The notes under the pieces: model-generated
Told to the model about the DNA's origin: nothing
What the model saw: the letters and a program-made list of their open reading frames with translations, nothing else
Database searches by the model: none
Program-made: the position numbers and the translations under genes
Assembly: GCF_000340475.1 (NCBI RefSeq)
Contig: NZ_CM001792.1
Location: forward strand, 261,425 to 325,424
Origin: Oceanobacillus kimchii X50
GTDB lineage: Bacteria > Bacillota > Bacilli > Bacillales > Amphibacillaceae
Direction: 5' to 3'
DNA: 64,000 nucleotides
Part shown: one piece after another, positions 26,124 through 34,834 of the stretch
Layout: each line of letters opens with the position of its first letter
Position numbering within the stretch: the stretch's first letter is position 1

Positions 26124-27933
26124 ATGGTTATGGCTTACACTAGCAATCTTTTTCTTTCCTGTATTGATTACAAATGCAGAAGCGAATACTTCTGATTCTA
26201 ATAATATAGATAGTGAAAATACAGAAGCTGGAGAGATTTCTAGCAAAAATGAAGTTATTTATGCAAATTTACAAGCCGGTGGAAGCTTGAAAGATATGTA
26301 TGTTGTTAATGCTTTTGAATTATCAAAGCCTGGTTTGATTGAGGATTATGGTAATTATCAAGGTGTGAAAAATCTAACAGATACGTCACCTGTAGAACAG
26401 AATGATAATAAGATTTCTATGATAGCAGAAAATGATACTTTTTATTATCAAGGCAATATTGCTAAAGAGTTACCTTGGGCTTTTGATATCACGTATTTTC
26501 TAGATGGTAAAGAAATGGAACCTAAAGAGATGATTGGTAAACCTGGAGAAGTTGAAATAATCATTGATGTTCAAGAAAATGATATGGATACATCTGCATT
26601 CTTTGAAAACTATATGCTTCAAATTTCATTACCATTGAATACAGATCACTTTCAAAAAATAGAGGCACAGGATGCAACCATAGCAAATGCAGGTAAGAAT
26701 AAGCAAATTGCGTTCACCGTAATGCCTGAGGAAGAGGAAACGTTTTCCATTAAAGCACAAACAGATAATTTTGAAATAGATGGCTTAGAAATTTCTGCAT
26801 TACCATCTTCTATGTCTATAGATAGTCCAGATACAGGTGAAATAACGAGTGAGTTTGAATCTCTAACGGATGCTGTTGGAGATATCGATGATGGCGTAGG
26901 AGAATTAAATAATGGCATAACTGGATTAGCTTCTGGATTGTCAGAACTAGAAAATGGCTCATCCCAATATAAAAATGGTATGGATGAATTGAACCAATCT
27001 AGCAGTCAATTAACAAATGCTTCGTCTCAAATCAATGATGCATTATCTGCGATTCAATCCCAAATAGGGCAAGCAAGCGGTGCAAGTGGATTAGAGCAAT
27101 TGGAAGAATTAGAGACTGCTGTAACTGAAATGTCCGATGGATTAGAAGAATTAGCTAATGGCATGGATCAATTAGCTTCCAACTACAGTGACGCAAATCA
27201 AGCTTTAAAGAATGCAATTAACCAGATTCCTGACAGTTCAATTTCAGACTCAGATATTGAGGAGTTATACCAAAGTGGTGCAGATCAAGAAGTTGTTGAT
27301 GAATTGGTAAAAACATACGAAGCAGCTCAGGCGGTAAAAGGAACGTTTGATTCAGTTGGAAAAGCGTTCGGTGCAATTGAACCTAGCTTAACTACTTTTA
27401 GTGAGTCTACAAGAGAAGTATCAGGTCATTTACGTGATTTAGGAGCCGGTTTAGAAGAATCTATGAATCAAGTGGATGTTGATGAAGGGCTGAATGAACT
27501 TACGTCTGGCTTAGAGGAAATGTCTGCTAATTACAGCCAATTTCATGATGGATTGATAGAATATACAAATGGTGTTAATGAATTAGCTAATTCATATGGT
27601 GATATTCATAATGGAATCGGTGAATCTGCTGACGGTGCAGACCAAATTGCTGATGGCGCTAGTGAATTAGAAGATGGTACTGGACAGCTTTATGATGCAA
27701 CCTCAGAAATACCTGATGAAATGCAAGAAGAAATTGATTCTATGATTTCACAATATGATAAATCGGATTTTGATCCAATTTCATTTATTTCCGATAAGAA
27801 TGATGAAATAACGGATTCGGTTGAATTTGTTATTAGTACGGACAGTCTTGTAAAAGAAGAACAAGAAAATACGGAAGAGGAAACTGAAGAAGATAAAGGG
27901 TTCTTAGAAAAATTAAAAGATTTATTTCGATAA
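26110..27933 (+). CDS. Exported heptad-repeat protein (YhgE/Pip-like), partner of the MMPL exporter
   Basis: A 607-residue secreted protein. The signal peptide is at 1-26 (cleavage near NAEA). A beta-rich domain reaches about residue 240. Beyond it are alpha-helical arrays of repeats of the type xxxLxxGxxxLxxG (for example GELNNGITGLASGLSELENG from about 263), then an acidic tail. There is no C-terminal membrane segment, unlike full YhgE/Pip proteins. Overlap with the MMPL gene indicates coupled translation and a joint role, plausibly a periplasm-like adaptor or tether bridging to the wall. This functional link is an inference. Confidence 0.78.
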   Translation: MKIIKWLWLTLAIFFFPVLITNAEANTSDSNNIDSENTEAGEISSKNEVIYANLQAGGSLKDMYVVNAFELSKPGLIEDYGNYQGVKNLTDTSPVEQNDNKISMIAENDTFYYQGNIAKELPWAFDITYFLDGKEMEPKEMIGKPGEVEIIIDVQENDMDTSAFFENYMLQISLPLNTDHFQKIEAQDATIANAGKNKQIAFTVMPEEEETFSIKAQTDNFEIDGLEISALPSSMSIDSPDTGEITSEFESLTDAVGDIDDGVGELNNGITGLASGLSELENGSSQYKNGMDELNQSSSQLTNASSQINDALSAIQSQIGQASGASGLEQLEELETAVTEMSDGLEELANGMDQLASNYSDANQALKNAINQIPDSSISDSDIEELYQSGADQEVVDELVKTYEAAQAVKGTFDSVGKAFGAIEPSLTTFSESTREVSGHLRDLGAGLEESMNQVDVDEGLNELTSGLEEMSANYSQFHDGLIEYTNGVNELANSYGDIHNGIGESADGADQIADGASELEDGTGQLYDATSEIPDEMQEEIDSMISQYDKSDFDPISFISDKNDEITDSVEFVISTDSLVKEEQENTEEETEEDKGFLEKLKDLFR

Positions 27934-27944
27934 AATATATATGA

Positions 27945-27979
27945 GGACTATCGAGTTTAATAGCTTGGTAGTCTTTTTT
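27945..27979 (+). terminator. Terminator of the MMPL operon
   Basis: GGACTATCGAG pairs with CTTGGTAGTCT (11 bp including wobbles, loop of 8), followed by six T. Confidence 0.82.
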
Positions 27980-28064
27980 AGTTGAAGTGAGATGATGAAT
28001 TACAGATGGTATTCAGAATTTTATAACATGAATAGTATAATGATATATAAAGGGGAGAACAAGA

Positions 28065-28607
28065 TTGAAAAGAAAATATGGTGATCGAGGTAATTGGCAG
28101 AGGATTCTAGAGAGAAGATATGCTCAAGCCTACTTAAACGAAAAAGACTTTAAAGGATATATAACATTAATTCATATGAAAAAAGTGGCCCAACCGTTGG
28201 TTATTAATTATGAGCAAGGAGAACAATTGAGCATTGTTGAGGATGGCTATATGTGGTTACAACAATTTCCAGATTGTAAACATTTTGCTGTTACTACAAC
28301 ATTTGATGATAATGGTAATGTGAAGCAGTGGTACATTGATATTGCGTGGACTAATGGGGTGGAAGAGGGGATTCCATACGTTGATGATTTATATCTTGAT
28401 ATCGTTCATTTGCCATCCGGAGAAACGTTTATGTTAGACGAAGATGAACTAAAGGATGCCTTATTAAATAATGAAATTAATCACGGTATGTATGATTTGG
28501 CACGAGAGGAATCTAACAGAATACAAGAACAAATTAAGAAGAATTCATTTTCAATCTTATCATTATCATATGAACATATGGAGTATTTAAAACGTAGATT
28601 AGTCTAA
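28065..28607 (+). CDS. DUF402 domain protein (NtdP/FomD-like)
   Basis: A 180-residue protein with the DUF402 beta-barrel. The segment WYIDIAWTNGVEEGIPYVDD near 90-110 and a following DLYLDIVHLPSGE (metal-binding Asp residues) are typical. Characterised relatives are nucleoside tri-/diphosphate phosphatases (Staphylococcus NtdP) or FomD hydrolase. A C-terminal helical region (about 120-180) follows. The TTG start is placed by AAGGGGAG. The enzymatic role is an inference from family. Confidence 0.8.
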   Translation: MKRKYGDRGNWQRILERRYAQAYLNEKDFKGYITLIHMKKVAQPLVINYEQGEQLSIVEDGYMWLQQFPDCKHFAVTTTFDDNGNVKQWYIDIAWTNGVEEGIPYVDDLYLDIVHLPSGETFMLDEDELKDALLNNEINHGMYDLAREESNRIQEQIKKNSFSILSLSYEHMEYLKRRLV

Positions 28608-28816
28608 ACGGTTTGAGCAAACGTTTGATTTAAGTTGACATGGTTGAATAGGAGCAAGAAGTATGGGTAAAGCAGCATATTAGAATAGAGAGTGTGACAA
28701 AAGGACTTAATACTGAAAAACAACTACTTTACTACCAGTGAAGTGTGAAAAACATCTAGGAAACTCATCCAACAAAATTGAAAAATATCTTGAAAAATGA
28801 AAGGGAGTTTCCCAAC

Positions 28817-28888
28817 TTAATTGTCTATAAATCTAATATTATCAATGATAAGATTAAAGTAGAAAAAGTAAACATGTGGTATTAGCAT
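28817..28888 (-). CDS. Possible small peptide ORF downstream of the RNPP regulator
   Basis: On the minus strand six G lie exactly eight bases before an ATG that opens a 23-residue frame (MLIPHVYFFYFNLIIDNIRF, then IDN). The G run and start fall in the loop of the hairpin at 28867-28923. RNPP regulators often have a signal-peptide gene immediately downstream, in the same direction, as this is. The peptide lacks a basic N-terminus, so secretion is doubtful. Low confidence. Confidence 0.25.
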   Translation of the reverse strand: MLIPHVYFFYFNLIIDNIRFIDN

Positions 28889-28923
28889 AAAAGCTTCCCC
28901 CCACTCACATGTTTACTCTTTTT
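28867..28923. terminator. Bidirectional terminator between DUF402 gene and RNPP regulator
   Basis: A perfect 12-bp stem AGTAAACATGTG / CACATGTTTACT is flanked by CTTTTT on the plus side and five T on the minus side. The 27-base loop is unusually large and contains CCCCCC. The rest of the 28608-28866 gap shows no clear gene. Confidence 0.8.
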
Positions 28924-28932
28924 ATGTACAAT

Positions 28933-30219
28933 CTATAAATCGCCAATATATTCAATGTTCATACGTTTTAATAGGTATTCTTGAGACATTTGAAAGTATA
29001 TAGAAGCAAGCTTATACTTTCCTCTTGTTTTGAATCCATTAGCAAGCCATCCGGAATACTTTAAACAATGTCTCAGGTCTTGAATTTCATCAAAGTAATT
29101 AATTGCTGCAACTCCTACCTCTTCCGTTATATATTGATAATTGGCAAGGTCTTGATACACTTTCAAATGATACGTGTATTTTGGGTGAGCTTCCGGTGCG
29201 TCTTTTATTAAGGCAAATCCTTGATCTATCCAATAAGAAACCTTATCCCATTTCTCATATTTTGCATATTCAATTACGATAGAGAAAATGGTAACAAGTT
29301 TGTTGTTTGCTTTTTGTTTATAGGATAGGCTTTTTTTATAATATGGAATGACCTTTTCTGGCTGTAAATGAGAACTCAATGAACCTAGATTTTGATAAAT
29401 TACTCCTTTTAAGAGTTCAACATCCTCTAACATTCGAGTTTCATTTGTCATTTTTAAAGCTAGCTCATAAGAATCGAGTGCTTCTTTAAGATTATTTCCT
29501 TTCTTATAAGCAATTCCAATTAACAGATAACAGTCAATGGTCCGGTTGATAATGAAGGCACGTTGAAAATACTTTAAAGAAAGTTTTCCGTATTCTATTG
29601 TATTAATTACTTCGTCACAGGAATTATATGCAATGGCAAGCATGTAGTGATGATCAGCTCTCTCCCATCCTTCTAGTACTATATCATCTGATACTACTAA
29701 AGCCTCTTTAAAACACTTTAAGGCTTGATGAATATCTGCATAAGTATGGTGAAAAATCGCTTTGCACTGTAAAAATAAAAATTTTTGATTTGGTGTAAAG
29801 TTGTCTTTTTCTTGTTCTAAGTATTCTAGATAAAAAGTACTACGTTCTTTGTCTTCAAAGAAAAGTGTTAATCGTAAAATCAGTAATTGCAATTCTAAAA
29901 ATGTCGTTTTACGGTAAATATTCTTTATATATTGCAGTTCATTTAATTTTTCTTCTATAAATTTGGATTCTCGATAAATTCGAGCTCGCTTAGAAATGGC
30001 GCGTATTTCCTCAATAAATGCATCCTCATTTTTTTCCTGATCGGAAAGCTCAATATTCAATTTTTGTAATAAAAGGTTAATGACCTCATCACTTGCTGTA
30101 GTGGTATTGTTTTCAATTTTACTTAAATAGGATGTGGAACAAATACCTTTTGCTAATTGAGTTTGTTTAATTTGCTGCTTCAGCCGTTCTAGTTTAATAA
30201 TGTCCCCAATGTTATTCAT
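28933..30219 (-). CDS. RNPP-type regulator (XRE helix-turn-helix plus TPR repeats)
   Basis: A 428-residue regulator. Residues about 5-60 are an XRE helix-turn-helix (GDIIKLERLKQQIKQTQLAK, then STSYLSKIENN). About 340 residues of TPR-like helical hairpins follow (for example ALDSYELALKMTNETRMLED, then IPYYKKSLSYKQ). This is the build of NprR/PlcR/Rap-type proteins, which bind imported signalling peptides. ATG 30219 follows GGGGGAG by four bases. It is divergent from a Nudix gene and has a possible peptide frame immediately downstream. Target genes are unknown. Confidence 0.85.
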   Translation of the reverse strand: MNNIGDIIKLERLKQQIKQTQLAKGICSTSYLSKIENNTTTASDEVINLLLQKLNIELSDQEKNEDAFIEEIRAISKRARIYRESKFIEEKLNELQYIKNIYRKTTFLELQLLILRLTLFFEDKERSTFYLEYLEQEKDNFTPNQKFLFLQCKAIFHHTYADIHQALKCFKEALVVSDDIVLEGWERADHHYMLAIAYNSCDEVINTIEYGKLSLKYFQRAFIINRTIDCYLLIGIAYKKGNNLKEALDSYELALKMTNETRMLEDVELLKGVIYQNLGSLSSHLQPEKVIPYYKKSLSYKQKANNKLVTIFSIVIEYAKYEKWDKVSYWIDQGFALIKDAPEAHPKYTYHLKVYQDLANYQYITEEVGVAAINYFDEIQDLRHCLKYSGWLANGFKTRGKYKLASIYFQMSQEYLLKRMNIEYIGDL

Positions 30220-30400
30220 AGTTCTCCCCCACATTGCACGTATCTATAAAATTGTTATTTTGTATATTAATTAGAATTGTCTGTTATTATTAGTTTAACG
30301 GTAATCTTATAATTGAACAATAAAAATAGGTAAATTTGTATAATTTTGAATGAAAAACCAATAAATACTCCTAGAGTAGTAGATTTTGGAGTGGATATAA

Positions 30401-30805
30401 TTGAACAAATGGATAGGTGCAGCGGCAGTTTGTATAAATAATCAGAGAGAAGTTTTAATGGTTTTTCAAGGAAAGACAAAAGAAATCAAAACGTGGTCAA
30501 TTCCTTCTGGCGGAGTGGAAGGTGGAGAAACATTTGAGGAATGTTGTATACGTGAGTTAAATGAAGAAACGGGATATATTGGAGAATTAATTGGTTCACA
30601 CCCTATTAAAACTAAAAACAGAATAGAAAAAGATATATCTATAAAAGTAAAATATTATGAAGTTAAGATTATTGGCGGAAGTATGCGTATACAGGATCCA
30701 GATGAATTAATCTATGATATTAGGTGGATAAATTTACAAGAGTTACGAGATCTAAATTTAACATTTCCAGAAGACCGCAAGTTTTTAGAAGGATTGCTAG
30801 AGTAA
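30401..30805 (+). CDS. Nudix hydrolase
   Basis: A 134-residue Nudix enzyme. The complete Nudix box GX5EX7REUXEEXGU runs from Gly37 to Tyr59, with Glu52, Glu55 and Glu56 as metal ligands. It likely hydrolyses a nucleoside diphosphate derivative, but the short sequence gives no substrate. The TTG start follows GGAGTGG. The HD hydrolase begins 22 bases after its stop, and the methyltransferase follows, so the three probably form one transcript. Confidence 0.9.
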   Translation: MNKWIGAAAVCINNQREVLMVFQGKTKEIKTWSIPSGGVEGGETFEECCIRELNEETGYIGELIGSHPIKTKNRIEKDISIKVKYYEVKIIGGSMRIQDPDELIYDIRWINLQELRDLNLTFPEDRKFLEGLLE

Positions 30806-30827
30806 GTTCAATCAGGGGGTAATTTGT

Positions 30828-31805
30828 TTGTTGTATGTAGATGAGATATATGGTGAGTTTGAAATTGGTGGAGTACTTGTTGATCTAATAGAAAGCGATT
30901 CTATACAACGATTAAAAGGAGTCTATCAAGGTGGTGCCAGTGCACTTGTAAGTGATAAATGGAATGTTACTAGGTTTGAACATTCTCTCGGTGTTATGCT
31001 ACTGGTAAAACAATTAGGGGGATCATTGGAAGAACAAATCGCAGCTTTACTCCATGATGTATCACACACTGCTTTTTCGCACGTCATCGACCATGTGATG
31101 GATAATAGACAAGAAAACTATCATGAGTTAATATTTCAGAGACTTATTGAAGAATCTACTATTCCAACTATATTAGAGAGTTATGGATACGACTACCAAA
31201 CGATTCTTTTCCATATTGAACAATGGAGAATACTCGAACGAGATGCTCCTCACTTATGTGCAGATCGTGTGGATTACACCTTGCGAGATCTATATCGTTC
31301 GAGACAGGTTGAGTGTCAAGATATCGAACGATTTTTAGAAGACCTTACAATAATAGATGGTTATATGCATTTGCGTACAATTAATGTCGCAGAGTGGTTT
31401 GTTCAAATATACTATCAAGAGGTGTTAGATTATTTTTTGCATCCGAAAAACATATACGCCTATGATCAGTTATCAAAAGTATTAAGAGATGCGTTGGATG
31501 AGAAAGTGATTGTTGAGGATGATTTTCTAAAGCGAGATAACGAAGTGTTAGAGTTACTGAAGAGATCGGGAAATAAGGATATAACAGAAATGTTGAAGTC
31601 TATTCATAAAGATATTCAAGTGGTAACCGTTGATGATAATTTCGATATCTACATAAAAATGAAACCACGCTTAATTGATCCAGATATTATAATTGGCGAC
31701 GAAGTTATTCCGGTGTCACATGTTTCCACGAAAGCGCAACAAATGAATAACTATGCTAAAGAAAGAGCTGAAAAAGGAACTGGGATACGTATTATACAAA
31801 GCTAA
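30828..31805 (+). CDS. HD-domain phosphohydrolase (dGTPase/YedJ-like)
   Basis: A 325-residue metal-dependent phosphohydrolase. The H...HD...D set is present: His52 in TRFEHSLGV, His76-Asp77 in LLHDVSHTAFSH, and an Asp in CADRVDYTLRDLYRSR near 147-162. This arrangement is shared with dNTP triphosphohydrolases and the SAMHD1-like branch. It starts with TTG-TTG after GGGGGT. It probably acts on nucleotides together with the upstream Nudix enzyme, but the substrate is not shown. Confidence 0.85.
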   Translation: MLYVDEIYGEFEIGGVLVDLIESDSIQRLKGVYQGGASALVSDKWNVTRFEHSLGVMLLVKQLGGSLEEQIAALLHDVSHTAFSHVIDHVMDNRQENYHELIFQRLIEESTIPTILESYGYDYQTILFHIEQWRILERDAPHLCADRVDYTLRDLYRSRQVECQDIERFLEDLTIIDGYMHLRTINVAEWFVQIYYQEVLDYFLHPKNIYAYDQLSKVLRDALDEKVIVEDDFLKRDNEVLELLKRSGNKDITEMLKSIHKDIQVVTVDDNFDIYIKMKPRLIDPDIIIGDEVIPVSHVSTKAQQMNNYAKERAEKGTGIRIIQS

Positions 31806-31826
31806 ATATGGGGGAGAGTGATCGTA

Positions 31827-32447
31827 TTGAAGAGAATCGAAAATAACTTGATAGAATCTTATAATAAAATGGCTGAGGAAAGAGATAAGCTCCATATTAG
31901 TGAATGGAAAAAGCGGGAAAGAGACGTTTTCAAGCGTTTTATATTGGAGAAAGAAAGTAAAAATTTACTTGAAGTTGGTGCTGGGACAGGTCAGGACAGC
32001 CTTTATTTTCAACAACTAGGATTAGAGGTAACTAGCGTGGATTTGTCGCCAGAGATGGTAAAGCTTTGTATAGCCAAAGGGCTACATGCAAAAGAAATGA
32101 GTGTCTTTGATTTGGAATTTCCAGACGATATCTTTGATGTAGTGTGGTCATTAAACTGTTTACTACATATTACGAAGGAAGACTTACCACGGGCATTACA
32201 TGAAATTAAACGAGTCCTAAAGCCAGACGGTATATTTTACATGGGTGTATATGGAGGTAAAGACTCTCAAGGGATTTGGGAAAAAGATACGTATAATCCA
32301 AAAAGATTTTTTTCTTTCTACCCCGATGAAAAGATAAGAGATGTTGTAGAAAAAGTCTTTAAAGTAGAGTATATCAACATTATTCCTAAAAATATTATTG
32401 GTGGAGAGCGAGAGCTAAGTTTTCAATCAATGATATTAAAGAAATAA
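31827..32447 (+). CDS. Class I SAM-dependent methyltransferase
   Basis: A 206-residue methyltransferase. Motif I LLEVGAGTGQDSLYF lies near 47-61, with the acidic post-I residue in VTSVDLSPEM. A DVVWSLNCLLHI segment marks motif IV. It resembles small-molecule methyltransferases of unknown specificity. TTG 31827 is preferred: GGGGGAG is ten bases upstream, whereas the in-frame GTG at 31818 is almost touching that site. It ends at a hairpin shared with the converging HxlR gene. Confidence 0.82.
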   Translation: MKRIENNLIESYNKMAEERDKLHISEWKKRERDVFKRFILEKESKNLLEVGAGTGQDSLYFQQLGLEVTSVDLSPEMVKLCIAKGLHAKEMSVFDLEFPDDIFDVVWSLNCLLHITKEDLPRALHEIKRVLKPDGIFYMGVYGGKDSQGIWEKDTYNPKRFFSFYPDEKIRDVVEKVFKVEYINIIPKNIIGGERELSFQSMILKK

Positions 32448-32493
32448 AAAAAACCTCCATATCTATGAGAAGAATGCATGGATTGGAGGTTTA
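32446..32493. terminator. Shared terminator between methyltransferase and HxlR gene
   Basis: AAACCTCC (32451-32458) pairs with GGAGGTTT (32485-32492). On the minus strand a long T run follows, serving the HxlR gene; the plus-strand T run is short. Confidence 0.7.
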
Positions 32494-32841
32494 TGTCTTT
32501 AAATTCTCTTGAAGTTTCTGTTGTTTACGTTTAGTGTGAGCTTGTCCCCATTCATGCATTGCATGAAGCAAATCTTCTAAGGTTCTTCCATATTCACTTA
32601 TAGAATATTCTACACGAGGAGGAACTTCAGGGTAGACGACGCGATCAATGATCTCCTCACTTTCTAACTCTCGTAGATGTTTGGTAAGCATTTTTTGTGT
32701 GATTCCTGGAATACTACGTTTAAGATCACTAAAACGAACGGTTCCTTTTTCCATTAAATGTAATAGAATAATTGGCTTCCATTTTCCGACCAATATACCT
32801 AGGGCATCTTCTACACTACAATGATTTGCATCAATGTTCAT
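32491..32841 (-). CDS. HxlR family redox-type regulator
   Basis: A 116-residue MarR/DUF24-type winged-helix regulator (VGKWKPIILLHLM and GITQKMLTKHLRELE are diagnostic). Cys8, just ahead of the first helix, matches the conserved redox-sensing cysteine of Bacillus YodB, CatR and HypR, which respond to quinones, diamide or hypochlorite. It is divergent from a flavin monooxygenase and an FMN reductase, the kind of genes such sensors control. The ATG follows AAAGGGAT. Confidence 0.88.
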   Translation of the reverse strand: MNIDANHCSVEDALGILVGKWKPIILLHLMEKGTVRFSDLKRSIPGITQKMLTKHLRELESEEIIDRVVYPEVPPRVEYSISEYGRTLEDLLHAMHEWGQAHTKRKQQKLQENLKT

Positions 32842-32865
32842 CTGCTCATCCCTTTCAAAATAACA

Positions 32866-32887
32866 ATAGTATCTTTTAGGAAACTAT
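32866..32887. promoter_or_regulatory. Candidate HxlR operator
   Basis: An imperfect inverted repeat ATAGT-N12-ACTAT lies between the divergent HxlR and monooxygenase genes, similar in style to DUF24-regulator sites. Weak evidence. Confidence 0.4.
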
Positions 32888-32990
32888 GTTTCTTCTAGGT
32901 GCGTACTTCTAAAATAACACTATATCATTCATAATAGCATTAATAGAAAATATGGTACAGCGACAATTCAAAATATTAGAGGTGTTGGTA

Positions 32991-34049
32991 ATGGAGAAAT
33001 ATCGTATTAATCCGAACCAAGGATTAGAATTTGGTTTATATACATTAGGGGATCATATGACAGATCCAAACACGAATAAGCGCATTTCTGCTGAACAGCG
33101 ATTAAATGAGATTATTCGTCTTGCTCAACTTGCAGAACAAGCAGGGATAGATTTTTTTAGTGTCGGTGAGAGTCATCAAGATTATTTTGCTACGCAAGCA
33201 CACTCGGTTGTACTGGGCGCCATTGCACAGGCAACAGAGAAAATAAAAATCGCTAGTTCTTCTACAATCATTAGTACATTAGATCCAGTAAGAGTCTATG
33301 AAGATTTTGCGACGATAGACCTTATTTCTGGTGGACGTGCAGAGATTATTGCTGGACGGGCATCTAGAGTGGGAGTTTTTGAGTTATTAGGCTATGATTT
33401 ACGTGACTATGAAGAATTATATGAGGAGAAGCTGGATTTATTATTACAGCTTAATGAAAATGAAGTTGTAAACTGGGAAGGGGAGTTTCGTGCCCCTTTA
33501 AAAGACGCTAAAGTGCTTCCACGTCCGAAAGAAGGAAGTATGCCTATTTGGCGTGCTGTCGGAGGACCTCCCGCTAGTGCCATTAAAGCTGGTTATGCTG
33601 GCGTGCCAATGTTCTTAGCGATGCTTGGAGGACCAGCACAAAGTTTTAAAACATCCATAGATGCGTACCGTGAAGCTGCACGTCGTGGGGGACATGATCC
33701 TGAACAACTTCCAATTGCTACAGCAGGATTCTTTTATGCTGCGGAAACAACACAGCAAGCTCAACGTGAAATGTATCCTTTTATTAACGAAGGAATGAAG
33801 CTTTCAAACGGAAGAGGGTTTCCGAAGCAACATTTTGCTCAAGGGGCAGACCCAAGAGATGTAATGAATATTGGTAGTCCTCAAGAAATTGTCGAGAAAA
33901 TTCTTTATCAACATGAAATGTTTGGTCACCAACGATACATTGGCCAAATGGATTTCGGCGGTGTTCCATTTGAAAACTTGGAGCGGAATATTGAATATAT
34001 TGGTAATGAGATACTACCTCAAGTACGAAAATATACAGCGAAGAAATAG
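32991..34049 (+). CDS. LLM-class flavin-dependent oxidoreductase
   Basis: A 352-residue luciferase-like monooxygenase using reduced FMN or F420-like flavin. The N-terminal GLYTLGDHM and QAGIDFFSVGESHQDYFAT patterns, then TSTI-like SSSTIISTLDPVRVYEDFAT and GRAEIIAGRASRVG, mark the TIM-barrel. ATG 32991 has GAGGTG six bases upstream; the frame extends further without a site. An FMN reductase follows 11 bases later and can supply reduced flavin. Under HxlR control this suggests detoxification of electrophiles or quinones. Confidence 0.88.
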   Translation: MEKYRINPNQGLEFGLYTLGDHMTDPNTNKRISAEQRLNEIIRLAQLAEQAGIDFFSVGESHQDYFATQAHSVVLGAIAQATEKIKIASSSTIISTLDPVRVYEDFATIDLISGGRAEIIAGRASRVGVFELLGYDLRDYEELYEEKLDLLLQLNENEVVNWEGEFRAPLKDAKVLPRPKEGSMPIWRAVGGPPASAIKAGYAGVPMFLAMLGGPAQSFKTSIDAYREAARRGGHDPEQLPIATAGFFYAAETTQQAQREMYPFINEGMKLSNGRGFPKQHFAQGADPRDVMNIGSPQEIVEKILYQHEMFGHQRYIGQMDFGGVPFENLERNIEYIGNEILPQVRKYTAKK

Positions 34050-34060
34050 GAGGACGTGTC

Positions 34061-34627
34061 GTGAAGATAGTAGGATTATCAGGGTCGGTAGTTGGATCAA
34101 AAACGAGAACGGCAATGAGTTTTACGATAGATAAGTTTAAAGAAAAATATCCAGAGGAAGATATTTCACTCATTGACTTAGCGGACTATGACGTGCAAAT
34201 TAGTGATGGCAGAAACTATTTGGACTATACAGGTGATACAGGATATGTTGCGAAAGAGCTAATGGGAGCAGATATAATTATTATCGGTACCCCAATATTT
34301 CAAGCATCAATACCTGGTGCATTGAAAAATATCTTTGACCTTTTACCAGTGCAAGCTTTCCAAGATAAAGTTGTAAGTATAATTGTGACAGCAGGTTCGA
34401 CCAAGCATTTTCTAACGGTAGAACAACATTTGAAACCGATTCTTGGTTACATGAAAGCAACAATTGTACAAACCTATGTATTTATTGAAGAAAAAGATTT
34501 TTATCAAAAAGAAATCACTAATGTCGATGTACAATTCCGTATCGAACGATTAGTGGAAGACTCCATAGATGTAACGCGTGCATTTCAAAAAATTCGAGAA
34601 GAAAAAGATGACAAATATGATTTTTAA
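34061..34627 (+). CDS. NADPH-dependent FMN reductase
   Basis: A 188-residue flavodoxin-like NAD(P)H:FMN oxidoreductase (SsuE type). The phosphate-binding loop GLSGSVVGSKTRTA is at 5-18, and GTPIFQASIPGALKNIFDLL near 75-94 is a family hallmark. GTG start behind AGGAGG. It forms an operon with the upstream monooxygenase and ends at a strong terminator. The pair resembles two-component flavin monooxygenase systems. Confidence 0.9.
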   Translation: MKIVGLSGSVVGSKTRTAMSFTIDKFKEKYPEEDISLIDLADYDVQISDGRNYLDYTGDTGYVAKELMGADIIIIGTPIFQASIPGALKNIFDLLPVQAFQDKVVSIIVTAGSTKHFLTVEQHLKPILGYMKATIVQTYVFIEEKDFYQKEITNVDVQFRIERLVEDSIDVTRAFQKIREEKDDKYDF

Positions 34628-34647
34628 ATAGCGGTTAAGTGCAAAAA

Positions 34648-34676
34648 ACTTATCTCTTAGGAGGTAAGTTTTTTTT
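34648..34676 (+). terminator. Terminator of the monooxygenase operon
   Basis: A 9-bp stem ACTTATCTC / GAGGTAAGT with loop TTAG is followed by eight T. Confidence 0.9.
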
Positions 34677-34834
34677 AGTCTGCAGGCTTGATTGCTGAGT
34701 GTCCAGAGTGCAGAAGAGTAAGGGGAAATGGTAACTCATAAATGTTAGCAATCGATTGTAGTGAGGATGATAATTAAAGAGAAAAAATGTAGAATAAAAG
34801 AAATGCTAAAACCTTAAAGGTGGATGAATATAAT

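Noticed and set aside
28867..28923. RoxS/RsaE-like small RNA because of the CCCCCC loop
   Set aside because: No promoter at a suitable distance and no second C-rich motif; a bidirectional terminator explains the stem better.
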